In this document: positions 8,092 through 16,746 of the stretch, in pieces
Layout: every line of letters begins with the position of its first letter
Position numbering within the stretch: the first letter of the stretch is position 1
From: Kiritimatiellia bacterium
GTDB lineage: Bacteria > Verrucomicrobiota > Kiritimatiellia > RFP12 > UBA3636
DNA length: 32,829 nt
NCBI GenBank assembly: GCA_017648065.1
Contig: JAGCJJ010000102.1
Coordinates: 1-32,829, forward strand
Reading direction: 5' to 3'
Position numbers and translations under genes: made by a program
The notes under the pieces: model-generated
What the model was told of the DNA's origin: nothing
Databases searched by the model: none
Seen by the model: the letters and a program-made list of their open reading frames with translations, nothing else

Positions 8092-10731
8092 TTATTTGCC
8101 GTAGTATGCAGCCAAATAGATCTCTTTGATTTCGCTAATTAGTGGGTAGCGAGGGTTTGCACCTGTGCACTGGTCGTCATAAGCCTTCAAGCTTAGCTCG
8201 TCCAAGTTAGCTAGGAACTCTTCCTCTGTGATACCCTTAGCATCGAACCAAATCTTCATTGCGCTTGGGATATCAAGCTCCTTCTTTAGCTCATCAATCT
8301 TGTCTAGAAGAGCTGCTACTAGCTCATCATCATCCTTACCTGCTAGGCCGATGTAGCGAGCAACTGCTGCGTAGTCTGCCTTTGCATTAGGGTGGTGATA
8401 CTGAGGGAATGCAGCCTGCTTAGTCATGCAATCAACAGCATTGAACTTAATGATGTAGTTGATTAGGAATGAGTTTGCTAGACCATGTGGAACGTGGTAC
8501 ATACCACCTAGCTTATGAGCCATTGAGTGGCACAAGCCTAGGAATGCGTTAGCGAATGACATACCAGCCATTGCAGAAGCATTGAACATGTGCTCACGTG
8601 CAACCTCGTTCATTGGGCCATTCTTGTAGCACTCAGGTAGGTGCTTGAAGATTAGGCTTACTGCCTCGTTAGCTAGAGCGTTGCAGTAGTCGCTCTGCAT
8701 GCAAGAAACGCGAGCCTCAAGAGCATGAGTTAGAGCGTCCATACCAGAGATTGCTGTTAGACCCTTTGGAAGCTTCATTGTTAGCTCTGTATCGATGATA
8801 GCCATTGATGGAGTTAGAGCGTAGTCTGCTAGAGGGAACTTCTGGTTTGTCTCTTCGTCTGTGATAACAGCGAATGGTGTAACCTCAGAACCAGTACCAG
8901 CTGTTGTTGGAACAGCAACGAACATAGCCTTGTTGCCTAGAGGCTTAATCTTTACGATACGTTTGCGGATATCCATAAAGCGCATTGCGATATCCTCGAA
9001 GCTAACCTCTGGCTGCTCGTACATTAACCACATAATCTTAGCTGCGTCGATTGGAGAACCACCACCAACAGCGATGATAACGTCAGCGTCGAAGCTCTTT
9101 AGCTGCTCAAGACCCTTCTTAGCAAGCTGGATTGTTGGATCTGGAGTAACGTCGCTGAATACGTGTGTTGCGATACCCATGTCAGTAAGAGTCTGAATCA
9201 TAGGTGCTAGCATACCTGTTGAATATAGGAACTTATCTGTAACGATAAATGCACGCTTCTTACCTGCTAAGTCACCGATAGCTGTGCATAGGCAGCCATA
9301 CTTGAAGTAAATCTTAGAAGGAATCTGGAACCACAACATATTTTCTCTCCGTTTGGCAATTGACTTGATGTTTAATAGATTCATTGGACCTACGTTCTCA
9401 GAAACGTAGTTTCCGCCCCAGCTTCCGCAGCCAAGTGTTAGGGATGGGTTCATTGCAAAGTTGTACAAATCACCGATAGCACCCTGAGAAGCAGGAGAGT
9501 TAATTAGAACGCGGCTAGCCATAGCCTCATGACCGAAGTCACGGATGCGCTGCTCGTTCTGTGTGTTTGTGTAAAGAACTGCTGTGTGGCCAAGACCATC
9601 GTATGCAAGTAGTGCCTTAGCGTTAACAAGAGCCTCCTCGTATGTTTCAGCCTTGTATAGAGCAAGAGTTGGAGAAAGCTTCTCACGTGAGAATGGAACC
9701 TCTGGACCGATGCCCTTAACCTCAGCGATAAGAACCTTTGCTGTAGCAGGAATCTTGATGCCAGCCATCTCTGCGATTGTAGCAGCAGACTTACCTACGA
9801 TATTTGGATTTAGCTTGCCATCAATCTGGATAACATTACCAACAGCCTTAGCTTCCTTAGCGTTTAGGATATAGCCACCACGCTTAATGAACTCCTTCTT
9901 AACCTCATCGTAGATTGAAGCCATAACAGTTACAGACTGCTCAGATGCGCAAATCATACCGTTATCGAATGTCTTAGAAAGAAGAACGGAGCTAACAGCC
10001 ATCTCAATATCACATGTGTCATCAAATACAACTGGTGTGTTACCTGGACCTACGCCAACAGCTGGTGTACCGCTTGAGTAAGCAGCCTTAACCATGCCTG
10101 GACCACCAGTAGCAAGAATTAGGGATACGTCCTTGTGACCCATTAGGTAAGCACTCATTGCAACAGTTGGTTCTTCAATCCAGCTGATGATATCCTCTGG
10201 AGCACCAGCCTTAACAGCAGCATCTAGAACAATCTTAGCAGCTAGGCATGTGCACTTCTTTGCACTTGGGTGTGGGCTGAATACGATACCATTACGTGTC
10301 TTTAGGGAGATAAGAGCCTTAAAGATAGCTGTAGATGTTGGGTTTGTTGTAGGAACGATACCTGCGATAACGCCGCGTGGCTCTGCAACCTTAATCATAC
10401 CTGTTGCATCGTCTGTCTCGATAATTCCGCAAGTCTTTAATGGTAGGTACTTGTTACAGATATACTCTGAAGCAAAGTGATTCTTGATAATTTTATCTTC
10501 AACAACGCCTCTGCCTGTCTCCTCAACAGCCATCTGTGCTAGTGGGATACGCATTGCGTTTGCAGCAAGAGCAGCAGCGCGGAAAATCTTGTCAACCTGC
10601 TCCTGTGAGAAATTTGCAAATTCCTTTTGAGCCTTATGAACCTTAGCAACTAATGCGTCTACTAAAGCCTTCTCTTCTGCCTCTTTTACCTCTGGGGCGA
10701 TCTCTTTGGATGTCTTGCTTTTTTTGTCCAT
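8092..10731 (-). CDS. adhE: Bifunctional aldehyde-alcohol dehydrogenase AdhE
   Basis: 879 residues from the ATG at 10731; GAGG lies ~10 bases upstream, and the TTG at 10749 is rejected. The N-terminal half is a CoA-acylating aldehyde dehydrogenase (GVGPGNTPVV, then the catalytic Cys in DNGMICASEQS near residue 250). The C-terminal half, from ~455, is an iron-dependent alcohol dehydrogenase (GGGSPIDAAK; metal ligands in GLCHSMAHKLGG and YHVPHGLANS). Full length for the family. It converts acetyl-CoA to ethanol via acetaldehyde, re-oxidising two NADH in the cytosol, and normally assembles into spirosomes. It leads an operon of redox-sensing and hydrogenase genes, suggesting that ethanol and H2 output are balanced together. 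Confidence 0.95.
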   Translation of the reverse strand: MDKKSKTSKEIAPEVKEAEEKALVDALVAKVHKAQKEFANFSQEQVDKIFRAAALAANAMRIPLAQMAVEETGRGVVEDKIIKNHFASEYICNKYLPLKTCGIIETDDATGMIKVAEPRGVIAGIVPTTNPTSTAIFKALISLKTRNGIVFSPHPSAKKCTCLAAKIVLDAAVKAGAPEDIISWIEEPTVAMSAYLMGHKDVSLILATGGPGMVKAAYSSGTPAVGVGPGNTPVVFDDTCDIEMAVSSVLLSKTFDNGMICASEQSVTVMASIYDEVKKEFIKRGGYILNAKEAKAVGNVIQIDGKLNPNIVGKSAATIAEMAGIKIPATAKVLIAEVKGIGPEVPFSREKLSPTLALYKAETYEEALVNAKALLAYDGLGHTAVLYTNTQNEQRIRDFGHEAMASRVLINSPASQGAIGDLYNFAMNPSLTLGCGSWGGNYVSENVGPMNLLNIKSIAKRRENMLWFQIPSKIYFKYGCLCTAIGDLAGKKRAFIVTDKFLYSTGMLAPMIQTLTDMGIATHVFSDVTPDPTIQLAKKGLEQLKSFDADVIIAVGGGSPIDAAKIMWLMYEQPEVSFEDIAMRFMDIRKRIVKIKPLGNKAMFVAVPTTAGTGSEVTPFAVITDEETNQKFPLADYALTPSMAIIDTELTMKLPKGLTAISGMDALTHALEARVSCMQSDYCNALANEAVSLIFKHLPECYKNGPMNEVAREHMFNASAMAGMSFANAFLGLCHSMAHKLGGMYHVPHGLANSFLINYIIKFNAVDCMTKQAAFPQYHHPNAKADYAAVARYIGLAGKDDDELVAALLDKIDELKKELDIPSAMKIWFDAKGITEEEFLANLDELSLKAYDDQCTGANPRYPLISEIKEIYLAAYYGK

Positions 10732-10835
10732 GTTTATTTTCCTCAACAATTTTGGGGATTATATTTTTTTGTCCTTATGCCCGATAGAATTTATCAAAAA
10801 ATTAAGCTTTGGGCGATGCTTATTTTGTTCAAACG

Positions 10836-10852
10836 ATATTTTTTTATCTATT
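10836..10852. repeat. 17-bp direct repeat, copy downstream of the adhE promoter
   Basis: ATATTTTTTTATCTATT, identical to 10911-10927. This copy covers roughly the first 20 transcribed bases, a place where a bound protein would block initiation. Confidence 0.5.
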
Positions 10853-10861
10853 GAGCGCTTT

Positions 10862-10891
10862 ATTATACAATAAATCTATTAGCGATTACAA
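10862..10891 (-). promoter_or_regulatory. Predicted sigma70-type promoter of the adhE-hydrogenase operon
   Basis: On the minus strand TTGTAA (10891-10886) and a consensus TATAAT (10867-10862) are 18 bases apart. Transcription would start near 10855, giving a ~124-nt leader before the adhE ATG. Copies of a 17-bp direct repeat lie immediately upstream and downstream of this promoter. Confidence 0.6.
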
Positions 10892-10910
10892 GCAGAAAAA
10901 TGCGAAATCA

Positions 10911-10927
10911 ATATTTTTTTATCTATT
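10911..10927. repeat. 17-bp direct repeat, copy upstream of the adhE promoter
   Basis: Identical to 10836-10852 and exactly 75 bp away, about seven helical turns, upstream of the -35 element. It lies 12 bases beyond the stop codon of the GNAT gene. The T-rich composition lowers its significance. Confidence 0.5.
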
Positions 10928-10938
10928 TAACCAAAATT

Positions 10939-11472
10939 TTAGTTTTCTGATGTCATCCTCTTTTCAAAACGAAAGAATCCAGATGTATTTATATCCTTGA
11001 ATTCATTTGTTAAATCATGCTCTTCACGGTGATGCTCACAGTAGAATTCAACAACCTTGAAACCGCATTTATTAATATAGAAGTGAATGTTCCTTCTTTC
11101 AAAATAAGGTGTATGTGTTTCCCAAATCTCCGCGTTTGGATACTGTTTTTCTATTGCTAACCATGCACTATATCCTAGTTTTTTATTGACGTGTTCATTA
11201 AAAATAAAAAGCAATTCTAACGAATAGCGCTTTTCTGTATTAGTGGCAGGTCTACGAATTACTGCACCACCAACAGGCGTTTTATCAAGCATTATGGCCC
11301 ATGCTTCTGTATTAGTGTCCTTAATGGTATGTGCAATATCATATTTAGGTGGAATAGGAGCTGCATCCTCTACATCAAAGCGATTAATAACGGCAGATTT
11401 AAATGATTCATGCATTTTTTCTTGAAATGTGTCTATTTCAGAAACATCAAGCCTTTTTAGTTTTATATTCAT
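10939..11472 (-). CDS. GNAT-family N-acetyltransferase
   Basis: 177 residues, soluble. The GNAT fold is suggested by the N-terminal IKLKRLDVSEIDTFQEK strand-helix, PVGGAVIRRP (strand beta4), LELLFIFNEHVNKKLGYSAW (around the acetyl-CoA loop) and the C-terminal FYINKCGFKVVEFY. The acetyl-CoA pyrophosphate loop (Q/RxxGxG/A) is weak, reading NKKLGYSA. The substrate cannot be inferred. It lies between a terminator and the adhE promoter, so is probably its own transcription unit, and its link to the downstream operon is unproven. Confidence 0.75.
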   Translation of the reverse strand: MNIKLKRLDVSEIDTFQEKMHESFKSAVINRFDVEDAAPIPPKYDIAHTIKDTNTEAWAIMLDKTPVGGAVIRRPATNTEKRYSLELLFIFNEHVNKKLGYSAWLAIEKQYPNAEIWETHTPYFERRNIHFYINKCGFKVVEFYCEHHREEHDLTNEFKDINTSGFFRFEKRMTSEN

Positions 11473-11579
11473 AATGTAGAATCCTTACTTATTAACTTAA
11501 AAAAAATCTGCGATACATTAACTAGGTTTTGTGAAATAGCATTTTATCATTTTGGCAAGGTTTAAGCTATAGGTGTAAT

Positions 11580-11610
11580 AAAAAGAGGGAGAGCGAAACG
11601 GCTCTCCCTC
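11580..11610 (-). terminator. Terminator of the beta-helix/PKD protein gene
   Basis: A perfect 10-bp stem (GAGGGAGAGC at 11585-11594 against GCTCTCCCTC at 11601-11610) with a 6-nt loop, followed on the minus strand by TTTTTATT. It lies just past the stop codon at 11643. Confidence 0.85.
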
Positions 11611-11642
11611 CTTACAATATATTACTGTTTAACTATATTCGC

Positions 11643-14621
11643 TTATCGAACGATAATTAGTGTTGAAAGAGGAGCCAAGAAAGGCTCTACAGCACCAACG
11701 TAGTTAGGGTATCCACCGACGGATGCAGTGAACGGCCAATCAAGCTTTGTTGCTCTCATGCGATATTCATCAGCATCGCCTGGCTTTGTTGATATAAAGC
11801 GTGGTGCCGCATTTATTTCAAAGCAATCAGTTGGCTCAAGATTGAATGAGTAGCCGTTGAGATTTACAGCGGATCCACCAGAAACAGCAGAAGCTAAATA
11901 TACATTGTTGTTGAATGTTGATTCGCTCTTGAATGTTGAATTAAAATTACCACTGCTGAATGTTGGGCTTTCATTGAATAGAATTCCATCTTCAGCAAGG
12001 ATGATAAGATTATCGTAAATATTTGGAGCCCATTCTACTCCGTTATATGTAGGTTTTATTAGTATAAATGAGGAAGAACCAATGACAGTATTATGGTGAA
12101 TATCTGTGTCCCTGTGTAGTCCATTGTCATTTTTTGTTATGAAAGGCTCACCTGTGCTTGTAATAAATTTATTGTATGCGATTTCAGAGTATTGTAACTC
12201 ATTGTAATTTCCATCCTCATTATTTGATTGAATTGAGCGGCATTCATACATTGTGTTTGAAGTGAATGTATAGAAGCTGGCATCTCCCTTTACTGGAGCA
12301 AACATAACATAGCAATTAGTGAATACATTATTTCTAATTATTGGTTCAATACCTGTCCAAATAGCTCTTAGGAATTTACCATTGTCTGTGCAACCTTCAA
12401 ATGTGCAATTTTCAATAAGAAGATATTCTCCCTTATCCTTATCGTGTTCGCCAGAGTCACATGCAATAGCCCAAGACTTAGGTACACCGCCAGTTGTTCC
12501 GCCTTCTACACGGAAACCACAATTTTTAATTGTTGTGTTGCTTCCATTGGAGTTAATAACTCTTCCGTTCCATCCAATAGAATCGCCAGAATGCTCTGGG
12601 TTTAATTTTCCGTACCATACAAAGTTCAATTCGGAAATTGTTGTGCCAAAAACATCTATATCAATATCAATAATGCGAGGATTCTTCACAATGCTATCAA
12701 GAGAGTGGCTGATAACAACTTTTGGATTACCAAAATCACCCCATGATGTGATTGTTGTATTATCTTCTAAGATGTAAATTAAATCATCAGCTGTGTTAAT
12801 CTCATAAACTCTGTCATCGCCGCCACGTACATATACTGTTTCTCCTTCAGCACAAGCGCTTACTGCCTTTGCAATTGTGCGATAAGGATTTTGCTCTGAA
12901 CCATCTCCATTTGGAGCTGCCAAGGAATCTACATATGTAGCATTACGTCTGATCTTTAAAACTACTGATGTAAGGTTTGCAATAACCTCTTTGCCTGTGG
13001 CAGAGTCAGTAGCTTTAACTGTTGGAGTGAAATCGCCGTATTGAGGATATGAGTAAACAGCAGTTGTATCTTCACCTGTATAGTCATACTCACCATCGCC
13101 ATCAAAGTCCCAACTAAATGTTACTGCTCCAACATTTAGAGCATATGAAACATTAAATGTAATTTCTGTTTGAGGAGAAAAAGACTCAGCTTCAGCAACG
13201 AATGAGCTAATGTCAAATAATTCACCTTCTGAACCAGCGTCAGCAATTGGCTCCTGGGCGCCGATATATGCAGGCTCTCCAGCTACAGGAGAACCAATGC
13301 CATTTGCCCAAGAATATACAAGTGAATTTAAGCGATAATAATCCTCAGAAAAGATATCTTCGGTTTCAATAAAATTAGGAATTACTTGTAGCTCAATATT
13401 GTTGTCAATATAAAGACCTACAGAATCAGGGGAGTCAGCTTCAAGCTTATAGTGTGCAAGCTGTTCAGGAGCAGAACCACCATTAAATGCAGGAGCTATC
13501 CAAGCATTATTATTGAAGGTGGAGCCTGCATTAAAGGTTGTTGGTTTTGTTGAGCCAACACTGGCATCTCTTTCTGAAATAACAACGCTGTTTTTATCTG
13601 TCAGGATAATTAAGTTGTTGTAGATAGAAGGAGTCCATGTTAATTCCCAGCCTTGTTCAACAGCAACAAATGCCTTTCCTCCAATAATTGTGTTATGGTG
13701 AATCTTTGACTGTTTGATACCATGCTCATTTTTATGGATGAACGGAATGCTGTCATCGTCGCATACAAAGATATTGTAAGCAATTTCAATATTGCTATGT
13801 TCTTTATAGTTTTCACCATTACTATAAATTGGTTCTCTTGCATTTATAACGCGATTTGAAATGAAATGACCATCAGCTGCATACTGAATTGACCAGTAAA
13901 TGCGTTGGCAATTTTCAAAAATGTTAGAAATCATTTTTGCCTTCTCGCCTGAAGAAATAGCTCTGCCGTCATATCTTGCTACATTTTTGAAATAGCAATT
14001 TTGGATTACCATATTGTAAGCCTGATCATAGCGATTGCCGTGTTTTGCTTCGCAATGAATCATTGCAGTACCACCGTAATCCCAATTAGTGACTTTTTCA
14101 TTTTGAATAAATTTGCAGCTGTCAATTGTACAGTCGCCACCATAAATACCAATAATTCTTCCGCTTTTGCCAAGAGAAGCCTTTTTAGTGTTATTATCAA
14201 CAAGAGGATAGAATTCAATATCTCTGATTGTTACAAAGTCAGCATTGTCTTCAACCATAATAACAACTGGGGTAGCAACTGATTCACTTAATGCCATATC
14301 CAGGTGTACCTTAGGATTATCAAAACCAGGCCATTTGCAAATAGTTAAATTTGCTGCTGTAATAGAGATTAAGTCATCAGCAGTTCTAATATAGTATTGT
14401 GAAGCATCTCCACCTTTAACAAAAATAGTGGAAGATGATTCATCTGAAGCATATTGAGCATTTGCTGCTTCAACAGCTGCTTTAATAGATGTGAATGGAG
14501 CTGCTTGTGAGCCAGTAGCAGTAGCACTGTCAGCATTTGCATCAACATAGTAATCTGCAGCAAGAGCAGCTATGCATGAAAGCATCATAGATGCGATAGA
14601 TAGTAACTTTTTTATAATCAT
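11643..14621 (-). CDS. Secreted protein with two parallel beta-helix modules and a PKD domain
   Basis: 992 residues from the ATG at 14621 (AAGG just upstream; the longer frame to 14702 would bury the signal peptide). Signal peptide ~1-21 (MIIKKLLSIASMMLSCIAALA, cut before ADYYVD). Two homologous modules follow, ~22-450 and ~565-970. Each opens with a xYVDxxA...GSxxxPxxxIxxAVxA entry motif and a VxGGD...YxIxTADDLI strand, followed by pectate-lyase-like beta-helix repeats of the NxxIxNNxF type. Between them, ~470-560, is a PKD domain (FSWDFDGDGEYDYTG...YSYPQYGDFTPTVKATDS). The protein ends STLIIVR, the tail shared with two other surface proteins. The fold suggests polysaccharide binding or cleavage, but I see no clear catalytic set. 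Confidence 0.8.
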   Translation of the reverse strand: MIIKKLLSIASMMLSCIAALAADYYVDANADSATATGSQAAPFTSIKAAVEAANAQYASDESSSTIFVKGGDASQYYIRTADDLISITAANLTICKWPGFDNPKVHLDMALSESVATPVVIMVEDNADFVTIRDIEFYPLVDNNTKKASLGKSGRIIGIYGGDCTIDSCKFIQNEKVTNWDYGGTAMIHCEAKHGNRYDQAYNMVIQNCYFKNVARYDGRAISSGEKAKMISNIFENCQRIYWSIQYAADGHFISNRVINAREPIYSNGENYKEHSNIEIAYNIFVCDDDSIPFIHKNEHGIKQSKIHHNTIIGGKAFVAVEQGWELTWTPSIYNNLIILTDKNSVVISERDASVGSTKPTTFNAGSTFNNNAWIAPAFNGGSAPEQLAHYKLEADSPDSVGLYIDNNIELQVIPNFIETEDIFSEDYYRLNSLVYSWANGIGSPVAGEPAYIGAQEPIADAGSEGELFDISSFVAEAESFSPQTEITFNVSYALNVGAVTFSWDFDGDGEYDYTGEDTTAVYSYPQYGDFTPTVKATDSATGKEVIANLTSVVLKIRRNATYVDSLAAPNGDGSEQNPYRTIAKAVSACAEGETVYVRGGDDRVYEINTADDLIYILEDNTTITSWGDFGNPKVVISHSLDSIVKNPRIIDIDIDVFGTTISELNFVWYGKLNPEHSGDSIGWNGRVINSNGSNTTIKNCGFRVEGGTTGGVPKSWAIACDSGEHDKDKGEYLLIENCTFEGCTDNGKFLRAIWTGIEPIIRNNVFTNCYVMFAPVKGDASFYTFTSNTMYECRSIQSNNEDGNYNELQYSEIAYNKFITSTGEPFITKNDNGLHRDTDIHHNTVIGSSSFILIKPTYNGVEWAPNIYDNLIILAEDGILFNESPTFSSGNFNSTFKSESTFNNNVYLASAVSGGSAVNLNGYSFNLEPTDCFEINAAPRFISTKPGDADEYRMRATKLDWPFTASVGGYPNYVGAVEPFLAPLSTLIIVR

Positions 14622-14734
14622 TAACCTTGTTGTATGGTTTATTATGTTTATATATTGGTATAAATAGTAAATTATATGTGTAAAAATAGAATGAAAATAC
14701 AAACTTAGCAGTATAACTTTCCCAACATAATAAT

Positions 14735-14764
14735 ATTACACAATCATACATAAGATTAAGTCAA
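14735..14764 (-). promoter_or_regulatory. Predicted promoter of the beta-helix/PKD protein gene
   Basis: Minus strand: TTGACT (14764-14759), 18 bases, TGTAAT (14740-14735). Start near 14728 would leave a ~107-nt leader. The -10 is imperfect. Confidence 0.4.
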
Positions 14765-15079
14765 TAATATAGTACTATTTTTTTTGCCTAAAATGTTGAT
14801 TTTGTAGGAGGTGCAGGATTGTAGAGCTGGTGTCTAAATAACAAGTAAAAGTTGTGGCTAAGTGTGCGAAAAAAAGGATGCAGAGGGAGCAAAGGGATGC
14901 GGAGGAGCACTGAACTTGCTTAATTCTTTGCTTGATATGGGGCATGGCGACGTCTGACCACCCCAAAATAAAGAATTCTATACCTTTTTCAGCACTTTTA
15001 GTCATCTTGCTCACGCCCAAAAGTAGTTTTCTGCTTAAAGATGTGTGCAAATGCGGTTGAATTTATTTTTTTATGTTTG
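14765..15079. other. Divergent intergenic stretch with a purine-rich repeat element
   Basis: About 315 bp between divergent genes. It holds a G/A-rich block at ~14860-14908 (a GCGAAAAA start followed by GCAGAGG units), resembling a second copy near 32068-32100, and a GGGG/CCCC hairpin at 14938-14965. A 91-codon minus-strand frame here is composed mainly of the repeat and is not called as a gene. Confidence 0.45.
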
Positions 15080-15108
15080 TTGAAATAAGCAAGGGCTTTT
15101 GCTATAAT
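15080..15108 (+). promoter_or_regulatory. Promoter of the cimA-rhaB-PHP operon
   Basis: TTGAAA (15080-15085), 17-bp spacer, consensus TATAAT (15103-15108), 33 bases before the preferred cimA start codon. One of the best promoter matches in the window. Confidence 0.7.
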
Positions 15109-15141
15109 TACTAAGTAATTATATAAATGAGGTTTAATATT

Positions 15142-16746
15142 ATGAATGCAAATAATGTAGTTGATATCTACGATAGTACGCTCCGTGATGGTGCCCAAGC
15201 TGTTGGCATCACATTCTCTCGTACTGGTAAATTGAATTTTGCACATCAGCTTGATGAGCTTGGTGTGTCATATATTGAAGGCGGATATGCTGGCTCTAAT
15301 GAGTCAGATATGCAGTTTTTTAGCGATATTAAAAAAGAAAATCTGACAACAACAAAGATTGTTGCCTTCGGATCTACACGCCGCGCTGGTATTAAGGCAA
15401 AGGATGATCAATTTACAAATGCATTTCTAGCTGCTGAGACAGAAATCTGTTGTCTCTATGGTAAAACATGGATGCTCCATGTTACAGATGTGTTGAAGAC
15501 AACTGCTGAAGAAAATTACGATATGATTTGCGATACAATCACATTTCTTCGTGAGCATGGTCGCCGCGTTTTCTTTGATGCAGAGCATTTCTTTGATGGC
15601 TATAAGAATAATCCTGAATTTGCGATGAAGATGCTTCAGGCAGCAGCAAGCTCAGGAGCTGAAAATATTACTCTTTGTGATACAAATGGTGGCTCACTTC
15701 CTCATGAAATTTTTGAAATTTCTCAAAAGGTAGTGGCAACATTCCCAACGTTGCAAATTGGTATTCATGCCCATAATGATTCTGGGCTTGCAGTAGCAAA
15801 TTCAATTGAGGCAGTGCGTGCAGGTGCTCGCCTTGTTCAGGGTTGCATCAATGGCTATGGTGAGCGTACAGGTAATGCTAATCTGACAACAATCATTCCT
15901 ACGCTTGAACTAAAGCTTGGTATGCCTTGTATTACGGAGGGACACCTTGCCGGTCTGCGCCCAACATCGCTTTATGTTGATGAGCTTGTAAATCAAAATC
16001 CATATTTGCGCGCACCATATGTTGGTGAGGCATCTTTCAGCCATAAGGCAGGTGCTCATGTTGCAGGTGTTCAGCGTAATCCAAAAACATTTGAGCATAT
16101 TGACCCAACGCTTGTTGGTAATGAGCGTCGCATTCTGGTAAGCGAATTGTCAGGTGGCTCTAATGTGCTTTATCGCATGAAGCAAATGGGAGCAAGCTTT
16201 GAGGATGTAAGCAAGGATGATGTTAAGGCAGTTCTCGCAGAAATCAAAGCAAAGGAAAATCTTGGCTATACATTTGAATCAAGCGATGCCTCATTTAAGA
16301 TGCTTGCACAGAAAATTCTTAAAAAGCATAAGGCATTCTTTGAGCTTGAAGGTTTCCGCGTAATTGTTGAGAAGAATGGAATGCAGCAGCCTTGTATTTC
16401 TGAGGCAACAATTAAGGTGAAGGTAAATGGTGTGACTGAGCATACTGCTGGTGAGGGAGAGGGTCCTGTTGAGGCTCTTGACGTAGCATTGCGTAAGGCT
16501 TTGTCTCGCTTCTATCCTGAGATTGCAGATGTTGTCTTGAAGGACTATCGTGTGCGTATCCTTGATCCTGAGGAGGCAACAAAAGCTATTACACGCGTGC
16601 TTATCGAATCCTCAGATGGAAAATCTCGTTGGGGCACAGTTGGTGTGTCGCCTAATATCATCGAGGCATCATGGCAAGCCCTCGTTGATTCTGTTGAATT
16701 TAAAATGTTTGAAGACGAAACAAAAAATAAATTGGAGCAAAAATGA
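15142..16746 (+). CDS. cimA: (R)-citramalate synthase
   Basis: 534 residues from the ATG at 15142; GAGG at 15129-15132 is spaced correctly for this start rather than for the ATG at 15127. The HMGL-like TIM-barrel lyase domain (~1-280) carries IYDSTLRDGAQ at the start, GIHAHNDSGLAVANS and NGYGERTGNANL, and a C-terminal LeuA-type allosteric domain spans ~390-525. The STLRDGAQAVGITFS form and the length match the CimA / alternative isopropylmalate-synthase branch rather than LeuA. It condenses acetyl-CoA and pyruvate to citramalate, the first step of the threonine-independent route to isoleucine. It overlaps rhaB by four bases (ATGA) and starts an operon whose other genes are not in isoleucine synthesis. 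Confidence 0.88.
   Translation: MNANNVVDIYDSTLRDGAQAVGITFSRTGKLNFAHQLDELGVSYIEGGYAGSNESDMQFFSDIKKENLTTTKIVAFGSTRRAGIKAKDDQFTNAFLAAETEICCLYGKTWMLHVTDVLKTTAEENYDMICDTITFLREHGRRVFFDAEHFFDGYKNNPEFAMKMLQAAASSGAENITLCDTNGGSLPHEIFEISQKVVATFPTLQIGIHAHNDSGLAVANSIEAVRAGARLVQGCINGYGERTGNANLTTIIPTLELKLGMPCITEGHLAGLRPTSLYVDELVNQNPYLRAPYVGEASFSHKAGAHVAGVQRNPKTFEHIDPTLVGNERRILVSELSGGSNVLYRMKQMGASFEDVSKDDVKAVLAEIKAKENLGYTFESSDASFKMLAQKILKKHKAFFELEGFRVIVEKNGMQQPCISEATIKVKVNGVTEHTAGEGEGPVEALDVALRKALSRFYPEIADVVLKDYRVRILDPEEATKAITRVLIESSDGKSRWGTVGVSPNIIEASWQALVDSVEFKMFEDETKNKLEQK

Noticed and set aside
10758-10826. Rex-type operator in the adhE leader
   Set aside because: No palindrome of the TTGTGAA/TTCACAA or TTGTTAA/TTAACAA type was found between the promoter and adhE.
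14938-14965. tRNA or riboswitch around the GGGG/CCCC hairpin
   Set aside because: Only one stem is seen, with no cloverleaf, T-loop or known riboswitch core.
14775-15050. 91-codon minus-strand frame in the divergent intergenic region
   Set aside because: Its sequence is largely the reverse of the purine-rich repeat (CSSASLCSLCILFF), it has no Shine-Dalgarno, and it resembles typical repeat-derived false genes.
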